From Deltaproteobacteria bacterium (GTDB taxonomy: Bacteria > Desulfobacterota > Desulfarculia > Adiutricales > Adiutricaceae): a DNA stretch of 8,262 nucleotides. The notes beneath the pieces are model-generated. The model was not told where the DNA came from. It worked only from the letters and a program-made list of their open reading frames with translations, and searched no databases. Below, piece after piece: positions 5,053 through 8,262 of this stretch (its first letter is position 1; each line of letters begins with the position of its first letter). The position numbers and the translations under genes are program-made. Location: the NCBI GenBank assembly GCA_031269135.1, contig JAISZP010000195.1:1-8262 (forward strand), given 5' to 3'.

Positions 5053-7985
5053 TTTAGATTAAGCGCTTTCTTAAGAAAGCGGCCGGTATGAGATTTGGCG
5101 ACGGCGGCGACTTGTTCGGGGGTGCCTTCGGCCACCAACCGACCGCCGCCGTCTCCGCCTTCGGGACCAAGGTCGATTATATGGTCGGCGTTTTTGATGA
5201 TGTCGAGGTTATGCTCTATGACTATGATGGTGTTGCCTTGGCTCACCAGCCTTTGGAGCACGCTTAAGAGTTGTTTGACGTCTTCGAAATGCAGACCCGT
5301 GGTCGGTTCATCTAAGATGTAGATGGTCTGCCCTGTGCTTTTGCGGGCGAGCTCCTTGCTGAGCTTGACTCTCTGCGCTTCGCCGCCCGACAAGGAAGTC
5401 GCCGATTGACCGAGCCTGATGTAACCCAGGCCCACATCTTGGAGGGTAAGCAGCGGCTGCTTCAAATAAGCGAGGTTGTCGAAGAAACTCACGGCCTGCG
5501 AGACCGTCATATCCAAGACGTCGGCGATTGTAGCCCCGGCGTACTTTATCTCCAAAGTGTCGCGGTTGTAGCGCTTGCCCTTGCAGTTTTCGCAGCGGAT
5601 GTAGACGTCCGGGAGAAAGTGCATCTCTATCTTTATGATGCCGTCGCCCTGGCATTTCGGGCATCGTCCCCCCGCGACGTTGAAGGAAAACCGCCCGGCG
5701 TTGTAGCCTCTGGCGCGGGCCTGCTGAGTGGAGGCGAAAAGAGTTCTGATATGATTGAACACTCCGATATAGGTCGCCGGGTTGGAGCGCGGCGTTCGGC
5801 CGATGGGGCTTTGGTCGATGTCGATCACTTTTTTGAAGGATTCCAATCCGGATACGCTGTCGTACCCGACCGGTTTCTCCGAGCTTGAATAAGATATCGT
5901 CTTGCAGGCGTTTTGGAGGGCGTCTAAAACCAACGACGATTTTCCTGAGCCCGAGACTCCCGTGACCACTGTGAGCGCGCCGATGGGAAAACGCACCGTT
6001 ATGTTTTTAAGATTGTTTACTTTCGCGCCTGTCAAGGTGATGAAGCCTTTGGCTTTTTTTCTGCGCTGGTTGACGCCTACGATCTTTTCGCCCGAGAGGT
6101 ATTGGCCTGTAAGAGAATTCGAATCCTTCAGCAGTTTATCCGGCGGACCTTCAAACATGATCTTTCCGCCGTTTTCTCCGGCGCCCGGTCCCATATCAAT
6201 GACGTGGTCCGCGCGTAAGATGGTTTCGGCGTCGTGTTCGACCACTATCACGGTGTTGCCGAGATCGCGCATCTTTTTAAGAGAGTTTAGGAGTCTTTCG
6301 TTGTCTCTTTGGTGCAGACCGATGGAGGGTTCGTCCAAGACGTACATCACCCCGACGAGCTTAGCCCCGATCTGGGTGGCCAAGCGGATGCGCTGGCTTT
6401 CTCCGCCGCTTAGAGAGGAGGAACTGCGGTTAAGAGTCAAATACCCTAAACCTACATCGTTTAAAAAACCAAGTCTATCTCTTATCTCCTTGATGATTCG
6501 TCTGGAGATTTCCATGTCTCTGGCGCCGAGATCGATATGTATGAACCAATCCAAGCATTTAGCGATCGTAAGAGAGCAAAGCGAGTAGATGTCGGCGCCT
6601 CCGACGGTCACCGCCAAGGCTTCAGGCTTTAGCCTGCGGCCCCGGCAACTTGGGCAGGTTTGGATCTTCCTATATTTATCCAAGTAATGGCGATTTTCAT
6701 CTTGGCTGGCGGGCAGGAGCTTGTAGAGTTCTTTATATACGCCGTCGAAAGGAGCCGAGTAGTGATGTTTTTCGGAGCCGATCTCATAGACGAATTTGAT
6801 TTCTTTAGTCCCTGTGCCGTTTAAGATGACGTCCAATGCGCCTTTAGGCAGATCAACCATATTTGAGTAAATTTCCCATCCGAAATGGTCATACAAACAA
6901 TGCACTTCCTGCGGAGAAAAACCGACATGGTGCTCTCCCCAGGGGAGAATGCCTCCCTCGAAGATAGGGGCGTACTTCTCGACGATAAGCTCTTGAGCGA
7001 AAATGTATTTCGACCCCAAACCGCCGCAATCCGGGCAGGCGCCCTGGTGAGAGTTGAATGAGAAGAGCTGAGGGGTAAGCTCCGAAAAAGATATGCCGCA
7101 GTGGTCGCAGGCATAGTGCTGCGAGAACAAGAGCTCTTGCTTGCTCTTCAAATCGTCGTCCAATATCGCCGCAATCAGCGTCCCGCCGGATAACCGCAGG
7201 GCCAGTTCCACCGAATCGGTCATTCTTCTGCTTAAGTCTTCTTTGATGATGATTCGGTCAACGACGACGTCGATATCGTTTTTTTTGTTTTTTTCCAAGT
7301 TGATCGGTTCGCTTAGCTCGAAAAGCTCTCCTGAAACGCGAATCCTGGTGAAGCCGTCCTTGCGTAGGGAGTCGAAGAGTTTTTGATGCTCTCCTTTTTT
7401 GTCGGTCATTAAAGGGGCCAAGAGCATCAGTTTAGTCCCCTTGTCGAGAGAAAGCAGTCTATCGACTATCTCCTGCGGGGACTGAGATTGGATGCTCCGA
7501 CCGCACTTATGACAGTGAGGCTCGCCGACCTTTGCGAAAAAAAGCCGTAGGTAGTCATAGATCTCGGTGACCGTTCCTGCGGTCGAGCGGGGGTTTGAGC
7601 TGGCGGTTTTTTGTTCTATGGCGATGGCGGGAGATAGACCGACGATTAGGTCCAAATCGGGTTTGTCGAGTTGACCCAAAAATTGCCTGGCGTAGGCCGA
7701 AAGGGATTCCACATAACGCCTTCTGCCTTCAGAGTAGATGGTGTCGAAGGCCAGAGAGGATTTCCCCGAACCCGACAAGCCGGTTATGACGGTCAGAGCG
7801 TTGCGGGGGATATCCACATCGATGTTTTTGAGGTTGTTCTGGCGGGCGCCTCGGATGACGATCAGTTCTTCTTCTTTCTTGGTTTCAGAACCCATAGACT
7901 GCGCCATCGACTGCGCCTTTTCGTCGGAGGAGGCGTCGGCGGTCGGTTTTTTGAGCGTAGAGCTTTGCAAGCGAGTTTTATTCAC
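5049..7985 (-). CDS. uvrA: Excinuclease ABC subunit A (UvrA)
   Basis: UvrA is the damage-sensing ATPase of nucleotide excision repair. As a dimer it loads UvrB onto lesions, which are then incised by UvrC. All expected parts are present. The first ABC module has Walker A GLSGSGKS at 69-76, signature LSGGESQR from 525 and Walker B with Asp551-Glu552. The second has Walker A GVSGSGKS at 676-683, signature LSGGEAQR from 865 and Walker B with Asp892-Glu893. Two C-X2-C...C-X2-C zinc modules use Cys293/296/317/320 and Cys775/778/798/801. At 978 residues it is longer than E. coli UvrA (940), because ~38 Ser/Lys/Glu-rich residues precede the usual start of homology ([13 protein letters not shown]). 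The GTG start at 7985 overlaps the aroQ stop (GTGA). It has no good Shine-Dalgarno, so coupling is likely. ATG codons at 7907 or 7895 would give a family-typical N-terminus and cannot be excluded. No SOS box can be judged because the operon promoter is outside the window. Confidence 0.97.
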   Translation of the reverse strand: MNKTRLQSSTLKKPTADASSDEKAQSMAQSMGSETKKEEELIVIRGARQNNLKNIDVDIPRNALTVITGLSGSGKSSLAFDTIYSEGRRRYVESLSAYARQFLGQLDKPDLDLIVGLSPAIAIEQKTASSNPRSTAGTVTEIYDYLRLFFAKVGEPHCHKCGRSIQSQSPQEIVDRLLSLDKGTKLMLLAPLMTDKKGEHQKLFDSLRKDGFTRIRVSGELFELSEPINLEKNKKNDIDVVVDRIIIKEDLSRRMTDSVELALRLSGGTLIAAILDDDLKSKQELLFSQHYACDHCGISFSELTPQLFSFNSHQGACPDCGGLGSKYIFAQELIVEKYAPIFEGGILPWGEHHVGFSPQEVHCLYDHFGWEIYSNMVDLPKGALDVILNGTGTKEIKFVYEIGSEKHHYSAPFDGVYKELYKLLPASQDENRHYLDKYRKIQTCPSCRGRRLKPEALAVTVGGADIYSLCSLTIAKCLDWFIHIDLGARDMEISRRIIKEIRDRLGFLNDVGLGYLTLNRSSSSLSGGESQRIRLATQIGAKLVGVMYVLDEPSIGLHQRDNERLLNSLKKMRDLGNTVIVVEHDAETILRADHVIDMGPGAGENGGKIMFEGPPDKLLKDSNSLTGQYLSGEKIVGVNQRRKKAKGFITLTGAKVNNLKNITVRFPIGALTVVTGVSGSGKSSLVLDALQNACKTISYSSSEKPVGYDSVSGLESFKKVIDIDQSPIGRTPRSNPATYIGVFNHIRTLFASTQQARARGYNAGRFSFNVAGGRCPKCQGDGIIKIEMHFLPDVYIRCENCKGKRYNRDTLEIKYAGATIADVLDMTVSQAVSFFDNLAYLKQPLLTLQDVGLGYIRLGQSATSLSGGEAQRVKLSKELARKSTGQTIYILDEPTTGLHFEDVKQLLSVLQRLVSQGNTIIVIEHNLDIIKNADHIIDLGPEGGDGGGRLVAEGTPEQVAAVAKSHTGRFLKKALNLK
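5064..5081. promoter_or_regulatory. 18-base palindrome at the uvrA/HD-gene junction
   Basis: CGCTTTCTTAAGAAAGCG is perfectly self-complementary and lies inside the last codons of uvrA (RFLKKAL), ending 11 bases before the ATG of the HD gene. In the mRNA it could fold as a 7-bp stem with a UUAA loop where a ribosome-binding site would be expected. Ribosomes finishing uvrA would open it, which would strengthen translational coupling. It is also constrained by coding, so the symmetry may be accidental. Confidence 0.3.
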
Positions 7986-8262
7986 GATAAATCCGCAAAA
8001 TAGTGTAGAGCCAACTCGTAGGATTTAGGGCCGAATCCGGCGATGACGCCGACGGCGGCTCCCGTAAGGTAGGAAAACTGTCTGAAACTCTCTCTTGATG
8101 AAGGGTTCGTCAGATGCACCTCGACGACGGGTTTGTCGATGGCCTGTACGGCGTCCCTTATGGCTAGAGAGGTATGGGTGTAAGCGGCGGCGTTTATGAC
8201 GGCGCCATGGTAGTCTTTGCCTACGCGCTGGATCGCCTCGACCAACTCGCCTTCGTGGTTGG
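7982..8262 (-). CDS. aroQ: 3-dehydroquinate dehydratase type II, 3' part (cut by window edge)
   Basis: This enzyme converts 3-dehydroquinate to 3-dehydroshikimate, the third step of the shikimate pathway, and acts in the cytoplasm as a dodecamer. The visible ~93 codons cover the C-terminal two thirds of a family of about 145-150 residues. Recognisable blocks are NHEGELVEAIQ at the edge, INAAAYTHTSLAIRDA (substrate-binding Asn and His), VVEVHLTNPSSRESFR (catalytic His region and binding Arg) and the closing GVIAGFGPKSYELALHY. The frame continues through 8262. The TTG at 8245 is an internal Leu codon, not a start. The N-terminal catalytic Arg/Tyr loop lies outside the window. NAAAYTHTS has Ala where NPGAYTHTS or NAGAYTHTS is more common, a mild substitution. 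The stop overlaps the uvrA GTG start by four bases, so both belong to one transcript. Confidence 0.93.
   Translation of the reverse strand, partial: NHEGELVEAIQRVGKDYHGAVINAAAYTHTSLAIRDAVQAIDKPVVEVHLTNPSSRESFRQFSYLTGAAVGVIAGFGPKSYELALHYFADLS

Noticed and set aside
5902..6588. 228-residue plus-strand ORF opposite uvrA
   Set aside because: It is antisense to the UvrA region between the two ATPase modules and signature motif, has no domain and no ribosome-binding site, so it is a shadow frame.

Overview
This looks like part of a Gram-negative bacterial chromosome. The TonB-type inner-membrane protein implies an outer membrane, the coding density is high, and base composition is moderate. The style of the UvrA, HD and phosphorylase proteins suggests a Desulfobacterota (former Deltaproteobacteria) relative, but that is an impression from family memory and not a result. 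There are no mobile elements, tRNAs, rRNAs or CRISPR arrays. Every confident gene lies on the minus strand, so transcription runs from right to left.

Right part (8262 down to 3264): a tightly packed four-gene cluster. In transcription order it holds the 3' part of aroQ (type II 3-dehydroquinate dehydratase, cut by the window edge), uvrA (excinuclease ABC subunit A), an HD-domain phosphohydrolase with a long lysine-rich tail, and a TonB-family energy transducer. aroQ and uvrA overlap by GTGA, uvrA and the HD gene overlap by ATGA, and the HD and TonB-like genes are 7 bases apart. This is the arrangement of a translationally coupled operon. The products (shikimate pathway, DNA repair, nucleotide hydrolysis, envelope energy transduction) do not form one obvious pathway.

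Middle (2840-3263): a 424-base AT-rich gap. It should hold the end signal of the operon and the promoter of the next gene. A perfect 12-base palindrome and a good Shine-Dalgarno sequence lie just upstream of glgP.

Left part (2839 down to 302): glgP, an alpha-glucan (glycogen/maltodextrin) phosphorylase, followed by a strong intrinsic terminator at 231-264. Beyond it (1-237) is a stretch without a confident gene. It holds a plus-strand intrinsic terminator at 47-73, probably for a gene ending at or before the window edge, and a short imperfect 15-base tandem repeat at 184-243.

The most unusual feature is the HD protein. About 195 ordinary residues are followed by about 145 residues of basic low-complexity sequence, and its last 80 residues form sixteen degenerate lysine-rich pentads. 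The 15-base array near the left edge has the same period and, in one frame, would spell similar Lys/Ser pentads. Apart from this the window is conventional, and I see no convincing new multi-gene system.
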